Made by a program: the position numbers and the translations under genes. A stretch of DNA of 64,000 bases. Origin: an uncultured Bacilli bacterium. Its GTDB lineage: Bacteria; Bacillota_I; Bacilli_A; RF39; UBA660. Positions 7,610-15,607 of this stretch are shown piece after piece. The notes beneath the pieces were generated by a model that was not told where the DNA came from, ran no database searches, and was given only the letters and a program-made list of their open reading frames with translations. The stretch is from the NCBI GenBank assembly GCA_949505625.1, contig CATBQD010000002.1:93650-157649 (forward strand). The letters are read 5' to 3'. Positions within the stretch are counted from its first letter, which is position 1. Each line of letters starts with the position of its first letter.

Positions 7610-9808
7610 ATGCAGAAAAGGATGATGAAAAGTAATAAAGGTTGGACAATTATATTTAATATTTTGTTTGTGATCTTAATTATATCATCTTTTTATATGT
7701 TATATTCAATTTCATTACTAAATGGGATAGAGAATAAATTACGATTGATTGGTACAATTGTGATTATTGTTATAGCAGCTTTATTCATTTTTTTATCAAT
7801 ACTTTCTATTTTAAAACATCAAAAAAAGCGAAGAATTATATTAGCTGTATTGATAATATTTTATTCTGGAATCTTAATATTTTTAGTTGCTAATATTCAC
7901 ACAGTGATTGAAAAATTAGGTCGTGTTAGTACAACGACAACAACATATTCTGCAAGCTTAGTGACTTTAAATAGTAATAAAGCAGAAAATATTGATGATA
8001 TTGGTTCTGCTTCTATTGGAATGTTAAAGGATGAAAATAGTATTGATGGACATCAGCTTCCAAAAGAAATTATGAAAAAAAATAAATCAATTTCTAATAA
8101 TAAGGTTATTTACTATGATGATTATGTATCTATGTTGAATGCTTTATATGAAGGGGAAATTGAATATATCTTTTTACCAAGTGGCTATGTTTTGTTGTTC
8201 CAATCATTAGAAGGATATGAACATATAGAAAATGAAACAAAAGTTTTAGATTCTATTGATAAGGATATAAAAAGTACAATTGCAAAAGGTGGAAATAAGA
8301 TAGATAAGCCGTTTACAGTGTTATTGATGGGAGTGGATTCTGAAAAAGAAAATATTAAAGGTGCATCCTTTAATGGTGATTCTCTTATGTTAATTACTTT
8401 TAATCCAACTACTTTGAATACGACGATTGTAAGTATACCAAGAGACACTTATGTTCCTATTTCTTGTTTAAATGGAAGAAAAAACAAAATTACACATGCA
8501 GCATGGGGAGGAGAAAGCTGCATGATTAGTACCATTGAAAATTTTACTGGAATAAAAATAGATTATTATGTGAAAATTAACTTTAAAGGTGTTGTTAAAT
8601 TAGTAGATAATTTAGGCGGCATTGATGTTGATGTTCCAATTGATTTCTGTGAACAAGATAGCAATCGTGACTTTGGCAATCTAATTTGCCTAAAGAAAGG
8701 ACAACAAACATTAAATGGAGAACAAGCACTTGCGCTTTCTCGCCACCGAAAAACCATTAATGATTTTATTCGTGGTCAAAATCAACAACTTGTTGTAAAG
8801 GGACTTATGAATAAAGCAAAATCAATTAGAAGTATTGATACAATTTATTCATTATTAGATACTTTAAGTAATAATATGGAGACAAATATGACAACAAATG
8901 AAATCTTATCTTTCTATAATGTTGCAAAAGAAATATTAGAAAAAAGTAAAGAAACGAGTAAAGTTGAGGAATTGCTTGGAATGCAAAGACTTTATATTAG
9001 TGGTTTTGATGCTATGATTTATGATTATGATTCCAAATTAAATGCTGGAACAAAGCTTCGACTTTATAATTTTGTACCGTATGATGGAAGTATTAAAGAT
9101 GTTGTGAATGCTATGAAAGTAAATTTGGGATTAGAAAGTCCTAAAGTAATAAAATCATTTGAATTTGATGTGGATGAACCATATGTAGAAACTGTAATTG
9201 GAAAAGGAACTTATAAAGATACAACTTTATATTTACTTCCAAATTTTGTAGGTTATAATCAATCAAAAGCAATTGCATATGGAAAAGAGCATGGAATAAA
9301 GGTTAATGTGAATACTGTTAGTTCTGCTCAAAATGCAGGTCAAGTTATTAGTCAAAGTCTTCATGATGGAATGGATGTAAGCGCTATTAATAAAAATGTT
9401 GGTTTAACAATAATTGTTTCTGATGGTAAGGGTGGAAATATTAATAATGAGGAAGAGGAAAAGGATGAGTTTCTTCCAGATTTTGTAGGAAAACTATATA
9501 ATGGAACCACATTGGAAAATTTTACTAAAAACAATCCAACAATTCGGATTGCGCTAGTGAAAATCTCATATGGAGAAAAAGGATATGATAGTTCCAAAAA
9601 AGGACAGATTATTTCACAAGACAAAAAAGCAGGAACGGCATTAGAAAAATTAAAAGGAGAAACGATTACATTAAAATATATAGATCCATCAGAAGAAGAG
9701 CCAGATAATAAACCAACTGATCCAGATGAAGGGGAAGATATAGATAAAGAGGAAACTGATGAAGGAACTGGTGCAGAACTTCCCGATGAATTAAATCCAG
9801 GAAACTAA
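7610..9808 (+). CDS. LytR-CpsA-Psr (LCP) family protein with two PASTA domains
   Basis: Protein of 732 residues. Three hydrophobic segments lie in the first ~110 residues, followed by a linker. The LCP domain (about 234-400) contains LLMGVDSE, DSLMLITFNP, SIPRDTYVPI, ITHAAWGG, NLGGIDVDVPIDF and ALALSRHRKTINDFIRGQNQQ. LCP enzymes transfer glycopolymers from undecaprenyl phosphate carriers to peptidoglycan outside the cell. Two PASTA-like modules follow, starting near LPNFVGYN (~542) and LPDFVGK (~621), then an acidic tail. PASTA domains bind peptidoglycan or muropeptides and are normally found on PBPs or Ser/Thr kinases, so the combination is unusual. The start was set at 7610 (AAAGGA nine bases upstream) because the promoter's -10 box overlaps the earlier ATG. 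The second PASTA is the weaker match. Confidence 0.85.
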   Translation: MQKRMMKSNKGWTIIFNILFVILIISSFYMLYSISLLNGIENKLRLIGTIVIIVIAALFIFLSILSILKHQKKRRIILAVLIIFYSGILIFLVANIHTVIEKLGRVSTTTTTYSASLVTLNSNKAENIDDIGSASIGMLKDENSIDGHQLPKEIMKKNKSISNNKVIYYDDYVSMLNALYEGEIEYIFLPSGYVLLFQSLEGYEHIENETKVLDSIDKDIKSTIAKGGNKIDKPFTVLLMGVDSEKENIKGASFNGDSLMLITFNPTTLNTTIVSIPRDTYVPISCLNGRKNKITHAAWGGESCMISTIENFTGIKIDYYVKINFKGVVKLVDNLGGIDVDVPIDFCEQDSNRDFGNLICLKKGQQTLNGEQALALSRHRKTINDFIRGQNQQLVVKGLMNKAKSIRSIDTIYSLLDTLSNNMETNMTTNEILSFYNVAKEILEKSKETSKVEELLGMQRLYISGFDAMIYDYDSKLNAGTKLRLYNFVPYDGSIKDVVNAMKVNLGLESPKVIKSFEFDVDEPYVETVIGKGTYKDTTLYLLPNFVGYNQSKAIAYGKEHGIKVNVNTVSSAQNAGQVISQSLHDGMDVSAINKNVGLTIIVSDGKGGNINNEEEEKDEFLPDFVGKLYNGTTLENFTKNNPTIRIALVKISYGEKGYDSSKKGQIISQDKKAGTALEKLKGETITLKYIDPSEEEPDNKPTDPDEGEDIDKEETDEGTGAELPDELNPGN

Positions 9809-9822
9809 TTTAGTTTCCTTTT
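9800..9822 (+). terminator. Terminator overlapping the LCP stop codon
   Basis: The stem GGAAACTAA/TTAGTTTCC is followed by TTTTC. The stop codon lies within the hairpin. Confidence 0.8.
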
Positions 9823-9859
9823 CTTATATAAACATGTTATAATGTGCTTGGTGAAAGTT

Positions 9860-10546
9860 ATGCAGGAATTATCTAGATTAGAACTTCTGATTGGTCAAGA
9901 ACAATTAGAAAAATTGTGTCGAAAAACGGTTCTTGTTTTAGGTCTTGGGGGAGTAGGAGGATATGCAGTAGAGGCTTTGGCTCGTAGCGGAATTGGGAAA
10001 CTTGTTTTAGTTGATTATGATACTATTGATATAACAAATTTAAATAGGCAATTGATTGCTACAAAATCTAATATAGGAAATTTAAAAACAAAAGCTTGGA
10101 AGGAAAGAGTTGAAGAAATATCTAATACAAAAGTTACTACTATCACAGAAAGAATTACAGAAGAAAATATAAATCTTATTTTTCAGGAATCTATTGATTA
10201 TGCAATAGATGCTTGTGATACTATAAGTGTAAAATTCGAATTTTTAAAATATTGTTTACAGAATGAGATTCCTTTTGTAACTTGTCTTGGAACTGGAAAA
10301 CGTCTTGATGCAAGTAAAGTAGAAATAACAGAACTTATGAAAACTGAAAATGATCCAATAGCTAAAATTCTTAGAAAAAAAGTAAGAGATGAAAAAATAA
10401 AACAGAGAATTCCTGTTATTTATAGTAGAGAAATTCCTAGAAAAATAGAAGGAACCACGATAGGTTCTAGTGCTTTTGTACCTGGAAGTGCTGGAATAAT
10501 GGCCGCTAATTTGGCTTTTCAAACACTGTTAGAAGGTGAATCATGA
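9860..10546 (+). CDS. tcdA: tRNA threonylcarbamoyladenosine dehydratase
   Basis: Protein of 228 residues of the ThiF/E1-like family. SRLELLIGQEQ opens it, followed by the nucleotide-binding GLGGVGG at 28-34, DYDTIDITNLNRQ and DACDTISVK. The C-terminal GSSAFVPGSAGI matches TcdA (CsdL/YgdL), which cyclises t6A at position 37 of ANN-decoding tRNAs using ATP. I set the start at 9860 because TATAAT at 9838-9843 overlaps the earlier ATG and because family members begin just before the FSRTELL-like segment. It overlaps the next gene by four bases (ATGA). Confidence 0.88.
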   Translation: MQELSRLELLIGQEQLEKLCRKTVLVLGLGGVGGYAVEALARSGIGKLVLVDYDTIDITNLNRQLIATKSNIGNLKTKAWKERVEEISNTKVTTITERITEENINLIFQESIDYAIDACDTISVKFEFLKYCLQNEIPFVTCLGTGKRLDASKVEITELMKTENDPIAKILRKKVRDEKIKQRIPVIYSREIPRKIEGTTIGSSAFVPGSAGIMAANLAFQTLLEGES

Positions 10547-11085
10547 AAAAAGAAGATAAAAGACTTTATAATATTATTAAAAAACTAAAAGGCAATGTTT
10601 TGATCATAGGAATAGAAGATGAACAATTACTTGATGCAATTAATAAAAATTTAAATATTGTACATTGCAATATGTTAAATGCAATTACAAATATTTCTAG
10701 CGAAAGCAAAAAGAAAAAAGGAATAAAGAAAAATTTTCAAATAAAGAAATTAAGAAGAAAATTTCATAAAAAGAAAATAGATGATATTCTTTGTAATATA
10801 GATGATATTTATCTATATTTAAAAACATTTGTAAAAGATAGCGTTTATATTAATCGTGGAAAATTATATTTTTATGGGGAAAAAGGAAAATATGATTTGG
10901 AAAAAACCATTATAAAATATAAAAAATATCATGCAAAAGTAGAACAGAATTTTGAAGGAAATTATTTCTTTATTACAGTTTCAAATGAATCTAGTAAAAC
11001 CAATAAATTAAAAGACATTTGGTTTTCTATTAGTGAATTTATGATATGGTTATATGAAATAGTAGGAGATATGCTTATTAATTAA
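10543..11085 (+). CDS. Hypothetical protein, possible degenerate Rossmann fold
   Basis: Protein of 180 residues that I do not recognise. The N-terminus has KGNVLIIGIEDEQLLDAINKN, which resembles the first strand and glycine turn of a nucleotide- or SAM-binding Rossmann fold but lacks the usual GxGxG. The middle (about 50-75) is very Lys-rich, and the C-terminus is mixed with a WFSISEFMIWLYEIVGDM helix. It overlaps tcdA by four bases, so it is translationally coupled to it. An AGGAGAT/ATCTCCT hairpin with a T-run follows. Confidence 0.6.
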   Translation: MKKEDKRLYNIIKKLKGNVLIIGIEDEQLLDAINKNLNIVHCNMLNAITNISSESKKKKGIKKNFQIKKLRRKFHKKKIDDILCNIDDIYLYLKTFVKDSVYINRGKLYFYGEKGKYDLEKTIIKYKKYHAKVEQNFEGNYFFITVSNESSKTNKLKDIWFSISEFMIWLYEIVGDMLIN

Positions 11086-11103
11086 AGAAAATCTCCTTTT
11101 TTA
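11064..11103 (+). terminator. Terminator of the tcdA operon
   Basis: AGGAGAT (11064-11070) pairs with ATCTCCT (11091-11097) across a 20-base loop that includes the stop codon, followed by a run of T. Confidence 0.65.
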
Positions 11104-11147
11104 TTTGTTAATCTTTAAAATAATGGTATAATAAAAATGGTGAGAAC

Positions 11148-11873
11148 ATGATAAAACAAATCGCAAATGTAAATGTAAATTATGTTGATTATGGTAAAGG
11201 AAATGGTACTCTTGTTTTTTTACATGGTTGGGGACAAAATATAGAGATGATGAAACCAATTGCTGATCCTTTTCAAAAAAATTTCAGAATCATTATTCTC
11301 GATTTACCTGGTTTTGGAGAAAGTGGAGAACCAAATTTTGTATGGAGTTTATATGATTATGTAGAAATGCTTCATACATTACTGTTGGAACTTAAAGTTG
11401 ATAATCCAATTTTATTAGGTCATTCTTTTGGAGGGAAAATAAGTCTTTTATATGGAACGAAATATAATGTAGAAAAAATTGTGACTTTTGGAAGTCCTTA
11501 TAAAAGAGAAGTGCAAGAAATTAGTATGAAAACGAAGGTATTAAAAGGATTAAAAAAAGTACCAATTATAAATAAATTAGAGGGATTTGCGAAAAAACAT
11601 ATTGGTTCAACAGATTATAAAAATGCAAGTCCATTAATGAGAGAGATTATGGTAAACCATGTTAACTTAGATATATCAAATCAATTAAATAAGATAAAAG
11701 CACCTACATTATTGATTTGGGGAACTTTAGATGAAGCAGTGCCAATTGAACAGGCATATGAACTTGAAAAATTAATTCCCGATGCTGGAGTAGTAGAATT
11801 CTCAAACTGTACACATTATGCGTATTTGGAAAATCTGGCAGGAACAATTAACGTATTACGTAATTTCTTATAG
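11148..11873 (+). CDS. Alpha/beta hydrolase (murF-ddl operon)
   Basis: Protein of 241 residues with an alpha/beta-hydrolase core: FLHGWGQN (oxyanion region), nucleophile GHSFGG (S93), WGTLDEAVP (D195) and CTHYAYLE (H223) as the triad. It has no signal peptide. It lies first in a tight operon with murF (10-base gap) and ddl, so a link to wall precursor or lipid-carrier metabolism is reasonable, but no direct evidence fixes the substrate. Confidence 0.8.
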   Translation: MIKQIANVNVNYVDYGKGNGTLVFLHGWGQNIEMMKPIADPFQKNFRIIILDLPGFGESGEPNFVWSLYDYVEMLHTLLLELKVDNPILLGHSFGGKISLLYGTKYNVEKIVTFGSPYKREVQEISMKTKVLKGLKKVPIINKLEGFAKKHIGSTDYKNASPLMREIMVNHVNLDISNQLNKIKAPTLLIWGTLDEAVPIEQAYELEKLIPDAGVVEFSNCTHYAYLENLAGTINVLRNFL

Positions 11874-11882
11874 GAGGTTTTT

Positions 11883-13472
11883 ATGTTTTGGACATTTTTC
11901 TTTACAACAATTCCTTTTTTAATTGTTATTATATTGAAATCAAAAAAAGCATTACATATGTTGCAGCAAAACTGGTATAATGATGGAAATCGTTACATTG
12001 ATTGGATTTTTAAAAATCCTAAAAAGGTTTTTGTAGGACTTGACATATTTTATATTTTGTTTTTCTTAGGTAAACTTATTGATACTGAAATCTTATTATT
12101 TCTATTTTTTTCATTTTCTTTAATGGTTGTTGTTACAACTTATCAAAAAATGCATCATGAGCAAACTAAAAAACCACTTGTTGTAACCAAGCGTGTTCGA
12201 AGACTTATTTATACAACGATTCTTTTATATGGTGTTATTTATTTATTGATTGGTATTTTCTTTAAAAGAACAAATTTATATCTTTATTTTGGAATATTAG
12301 GTATTCTTGGATATGTTCATTATTTTGTGATATTGATAGCAAATATTATAAATAAACCAGTTGAAAAATATGTCTTTTATTATTATAAAAGAAAAGCAAT
12401 TTCAAAATTAAATAGTATGAATAATATGTCTATAATTGGGATTACTGGAAGTTATGGAAAAACAAGTAGCAAGAATATCTTAGCTGATATTTTAAATGTA
12501 AAATATAATGCTTTTCCAACTCCTAAAAATTTTAATACAACTTATGGTATGATTAATACAATTAATAATTATTTAGATAAATTTAGTGATTATTTTATAG
12601 CAGAAATGGGTGCATTTAAAGTAGGAGAAATCATGGAGATATGTGATTTAGTTCATCCAAAATATGGGATTTTAACAAAAGTTGGAACAGCACATTTAGA
12701 AAGCTTTGGAAGCCGAGAAAATATTCAAAAAGGAAAATTTGAATTGATTGAATCCTTACCTGAAGATGGAATTGGAATATTAAATGCTGATGATTCATAT
12801 CAAAAATCATATCAGTTAAAAAATAAGTGTAAAATTGTGTGGATTGGAATAGAAAATGAAGCAGATGTAAGAGCAATAAATATTGAGCTTTCTTATAAAG
12901 GAACAAGTTTTGACGTTATTTTAAAAGGAGATAAAACCAAATATCATTTTGAAACCAAACTATTAGGAAAGGCAAATGTCTATAATATTTTAGCTGGAAT
13001 AGCGCTTGGAAAAGAATTTGGATTATCTATGGAACAATTATTTTTAGGGGTAAAAAGAGTAAATGCAATAGAGCATCGTTTAGAACTTAAAAAATATGGG
13101 AATATTAATCTTATAGATGATGCTTATAATTCAAACCCAGATGGCTCAAAGATGGCGGTAGAAGTACTTGGAATGATGCCAGGTAAAAAGATTATTGTAA
13201 CTCCTGGAATGATTGAATTAGGACCAGACGAATATCATTATAATAAAACTTTTGGAGAACAAATTGCAAGTGTAGTAGATGAAGTTATTTTGATTGGGGA
13301 AAAGCAAACTAAGGCAATTCAAGATGGGTTAAAAGCAAAAAAGTTTAAAACAGAACATATTCATATTTTAAATGATGTGAAATTGGCTTTTCCATTAATG
13401 CAAAAGTTAGCGGAGAAAGAAACTTATGTATTATTAGAAAATGATTTGCCAGATATATTTAATGAAAAGTAG
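11883..13472 (+). CDS. murF: UDP-MurNAc-tripeptide--D-Ala-D-Ala ligase with N-terminal membrane region
   Basis: Protein of 529 residues. The Mur ligase part starts near 180 with the ATP loop GITGSYGKTS (186-195, K193), then FNTTYGMINT, EMGAFKVGEI, LTKVGTAHLESFGS, NADDSYQ and DDAYNSNPDGSKMAVEVL, the last being typical of MurF. It adds D-Ala-D-Ala to the UDP-MurNAc-tripeptide in the cytoplasm. The ~170-residue N-terminal extension contains about four or five hydrophobic segments and is absent from ordinary MurF (about 450 residues). It should tether the enzyme to the membrane. The placement between a hydrolase and ddl supports the call. Confidence 0.88.
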   Translation: MFWTFFFTTIPFLIVIILKSKKALHMLQQNWYNDGNRYIDWIFKNPKKVFVGLDIFYILFFLGKLIDTEILLFLFFSFSLMVVVTTYQKMHHEQTKKPLVVTKRVRRLIYTTILLYGVIYLLIGIFFKRTNLYLYFGILGILGYVHYFVILIANIINKPVEKYVFYYYKRKAISKLNSMNNMSIIGITGSYGKTSSKNILADILNVKYNAFPTPKNFNTTYGMINTINNYLDKFSDYFIAEMGAFKVGEIMEICDLVHPKYGILTKVGTAHLESFGSRENIQKGKFELIESLPEDGIGILNADDSYQKSYQLKNKCKIVWIGIENEADVRAINIELSYKGTSFDVILKGDKTKYHFETKLLGKANVYNILAGIALGKEFGLSMEQLFLGVKRVNAIEHRLELKKYGNINLIDDAYNSNPDGSKMAVEVLGMMPGKKIIVTPGMIELGPDEYHYNKTFGEQIASVVDEVILIGEKQTKAIQDGLKAKKFKTEHIHILNDVKLAFPLMQKLAEKETYVLLENDLPDIFNEK

Positions 13473-13487
13473 AAAGAAGTTGAGTTT

Positions 13488-14687
13488 ATGAAAATTAAAG
13501 TTGGTGTATTATTTGGAGGAGCTACTGTAGAACATGAAGTTAGCATTATTTCAGCAGTGCAAGCCATGGGACATATGAATCCAGAAAAGTATGACATTAT
13601 CCCAATTTATATTGGAAAAGATAGAATTTGGTATACTGGGAAAATGCTTATGGATATTGAAGTTTATAAGGATTTAGATATGGTAAAAAGATATGCCAAA
13701 CAGGTAATGTTATGTAAGAAAGATGGGGCTTATGTATTAGAAAATACAAAAGGATTGTTTCGAAAAACAGTAGCAGAATTAGATATTGCATTTCCAATTG
13801 TTCATGGAAATAATGCAGAAGATGGGACTTTACATGGTCTTTTAGATACTATCGGAATTCCATATGTTGGAAGTGGAGTATTAGGATCTGCTTTAGGACA
13901 AGATAAAGTAATTATGAAACAAGTAATGAAAGAAGCAGGTCTTCCTATTGTTGATTATACATGGTTTTTTGATAATGAATATTTAGAAGATACGGATAAT
14001 ATTTTGAAAAATATTAAAAAAATTGGCTATCCTGTTATTGTAAAGCCTGCTACATTAGGAAGTAGCGTTGGAATCACTTTTGTAAAAGACCATGACCATA
14101 TTATTGATGCTATCAATGAAGCGATGCGTTATGATAATAAAATTGTTGTAGAAAAAGCAGTAGAGGAATTAACGGAAGTAAATTGTAGTGTTCTTGGAAA
14201 TTATGAATATAGAGAAGCTAGTGTATTAGAAGAAGTAATGGGTACTGAGGAATTCTTAACATATCAAGACAAATATTTAGGGAATGCAAAAGGTTCTAAG
14301 TCAAAAGGAATGGCTTCTACAAATAGAATTGTACCAGCTAGATTAGATAACAAGATGACAGAAGAGATCCAAGAATTAGCCAAAGAGGTTTGTCGAGTAT
14401 TAAATCTTAGTGGAGTAACTCGAGTTGATTTCTTAATTGATAAAAAGAAAAATCAAGTGTATGTAAATGAACCAAATACAATTCCCGGATCATTATCATT
14501 CTATTTATGGGAACCAACGGGAAAGAAGTATGAGACTCTTTTAGATGATATGATTACATTAGGTATTAAAGATTTTAAGAGAAAAAGCAAAAAGATTGAC
14601 ACCTTTGAAACAAATATTTTAAGTAATTTTGGGGGAGTAAAAGGTTCAAAAGGATTAAAAGGTATAAAAGGAGCAAAGAGAATGTAG
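13488..14687 (+). CDS. ddl: D-alanine--D-alanine ligase
   Basis: Protein of 399 residues of the ATP-grasp Ddl family: KVGVLFGGATVEHEVSIIS, HGNNAEDGTLHGLLD, PYVGSGVLGSALGQDK, KPATLGSSVGI, VNEPNTIPGSLSFYLWE. It makes the D-Ala-D-Ala dipeptide that the upstream MurF ligates. It is about 40 residues longer than many Ddl proteins; the extra tail is Gly/Lys-rich and ends right at the terminator hairpin. Confidence 0.93.
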   Translation: MKIKVGVLFGGATVEHEVSIISAVQAMGHMNPEKYDIIPIYIGKDRIWYTGKMLMDIEVYKDLDMVKRYAKQVMLCKKDGAYVLENTKGLFRKTVAELDIAFPIVHGNNAEDGTLHGLLDTIGIPYVGSGVLGSALGQDKVIMKQVMKEAGLPIVDYTWFFDNEYLEDTDNILKNIKKIGYPVIVKPATLGSSVGITFVKDHDHIIDAINEAMRYDNKIVVEKAVEELTEVNCSVLGNYEYREASVLEEVMGTEEFLTYQDKYLGNAKGSKSKGMASTNRIVPARLDNKMTEEIQELAKEVCRVLNLSGVTRVDFLIDKKKNQVYVNEPNTIPGSLSFYLWEPTGKKYETLLDDMITLGIKDFKRKSKKIDTFETNILSNFGGVKGSKGLKGIKGAKRM

Positions 14688-14701
14688 ATTCTCTTTTTTT
14701 A
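14677..14701 (+). terminator. Terminator of the murF-ddl operon
   Basis: The stem AGAGAAT/ATTCTCT has a GTAG loop containing the ddl stop, followed by seven T. Confidence 0.9.
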
Positions 14702-14761
14702 TTACAGAATTGTTGATTTGTTGTATAATATAAGTATGGAATTTTATAAAAAAAGAGGAAT

Positions 14762-15259
14762 ATGATACAACAAAAAAAAGGAATCTATAATCTTACTTAT
14801 GAGGCAAACGATAAAGCAGGAAATATAACAAAAGAAGAGTTTGTTTTAACCGTAAAGGAAAAAGTTGTAACCAAGCTAAAAGACAATGCAACTTCTTCAA
14901 ATGGGATTGCTGGGACAACCAAGAAAGGCTATAAAATAGAAAAGAAAAATGGTATTTATTATACCAATAATATTTTAATTGCCAATAAAACATATGCGTT
15001 ACCTAGTACTTATGCGCCCGGATTATTACCAGAATTAAATAATGTGTTTCATGAATTAAAAGCAGCTGCTTTAGAAGATGGAATTGAACTAAAAATTATT
15101 AGTGGATTTCGCTCCTATCATTCTCAAAATAGTATTTATAATAATTATGTTGCAAGAGATGGTAAGGAAGAAGCAGATGCTTATTCAGCAAGGGTAAGTC
15201 ATTCTGAACATCAAACAGGTTTAACGATTTTAGGAATTACAAGCGAGTATCAAAATTAA
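14762..15259 (+). pseudogene. Broken VanY-like D-Ala-D-Ala carboxypeptidase (M15B)
   Basis: The 165-residue frame starts inside an Ig-like domain (YEANDKAGNITKEEFVLTV). It continues into an M15B peptidase with ISGFRSYHSQNSIYNNYVAR and SHSEHQTGL, then breaks off after TILGITSEYQN. The remaining catalytic part of VanY-type enzymes (the DVN and downstream His/Glu motifs) is missing, and so is the N-terminal signal or membrane segment. A TATAAT and a 9-codon frame remain just upstream (14737), as if an internal deletion removed the start. It is therefore a pseudogene of an extracytoplasmic carboxypeptidase, lying next to ddl. Confidence 0.75.
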
Positions 15260-15284
15260 TCTATACCAAATCATAAATTTGTGT

Positions 15285-15290
15285 TATAAT
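15285..15290 (+). promoter_or_regulatory. Extended -10 promoter for tRNA-Gln
   Basis: TGTTATAAT lies 12 bases before the tRNA 5' end. No convincing -35 is visible. It probably also supplies transcripts into the downstream T-box leader. Confidence 0.55.
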
Positions 15291-15301
15291 GTATATGGAA
15301 T

Positions 15302-15377
15302 TGCCTCGTAGCCAAGTGGTAAGGCATCGGACTCTGACTCCGACATTTCGCTAGTTCGAACCTAGCCGAGGCAGCCA
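15302..15377 (+). tRNA. tRNA-Gln (CTG)
   Basis: The cloverleaf is clear: acceptor TGCCTCG/CGAGGCA, D stem GCC/GGC, anticodon stem TCGGA/TCCGA with loop CTCTGAC (anticodon CTG), T stem GCTAG/CTAGC with TTCGAAC, and an encoded CCA. It lies directly upstream of the gltX T-box leader with no terminator between. Confidence 0.95.
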
Positions 15378-15384
15378 AATATAT

Positions 15385-15585
15385 ATGGAATAAGCATTGA
15401 ATAAGAAGAGTATAATAGTAGCTTTTTTAAAGAGACTTCATGGTTGGTGGAAATGAAGAAAAAGCCTATTAGAAGAAGCTTAGGAGCTTAAAAACGTTGA
15501 TGGCGTTAACATGAAGAGATAATAGAAATATTATGAAGTAAGGTGGTACCGCGAAATTTCGCCCTTACAACATAATATTTTTTTG
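15385..15585 (+). promoter_or_regulatory. T-box leader (Glu) controlling gltX
   Basis: The conserved T-box AAGGTGGTACCGCG is at 15540-15553, in an antiterminator that competes with a terminator whose stem AAATATTATG/CATAATATTT ends in a T-run at 15577-15584. Stem I can be drawn with AATAG and GCTTTTT pairing to AAAAAGC and CTATT. The unpaired 3' strand then presents GAA at 15472-15474, with a second GAA at 15475-15477, matching a Glu specifier. Uncharged tRNA-Glu should stabilise antitermination and raise GluRS synthesis. Confidence 0.92.
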
Positions 15586-15607
15586 CTTTTTAGAGAGGAT
15601 TGATAAA

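Noticed and set aside
15411-15416. TATAAT inside the T-box leader as an independent promoter
   Set aside because: It lies within stem I of the leader and has no -35; transcription from it would destroy the T-box structure.
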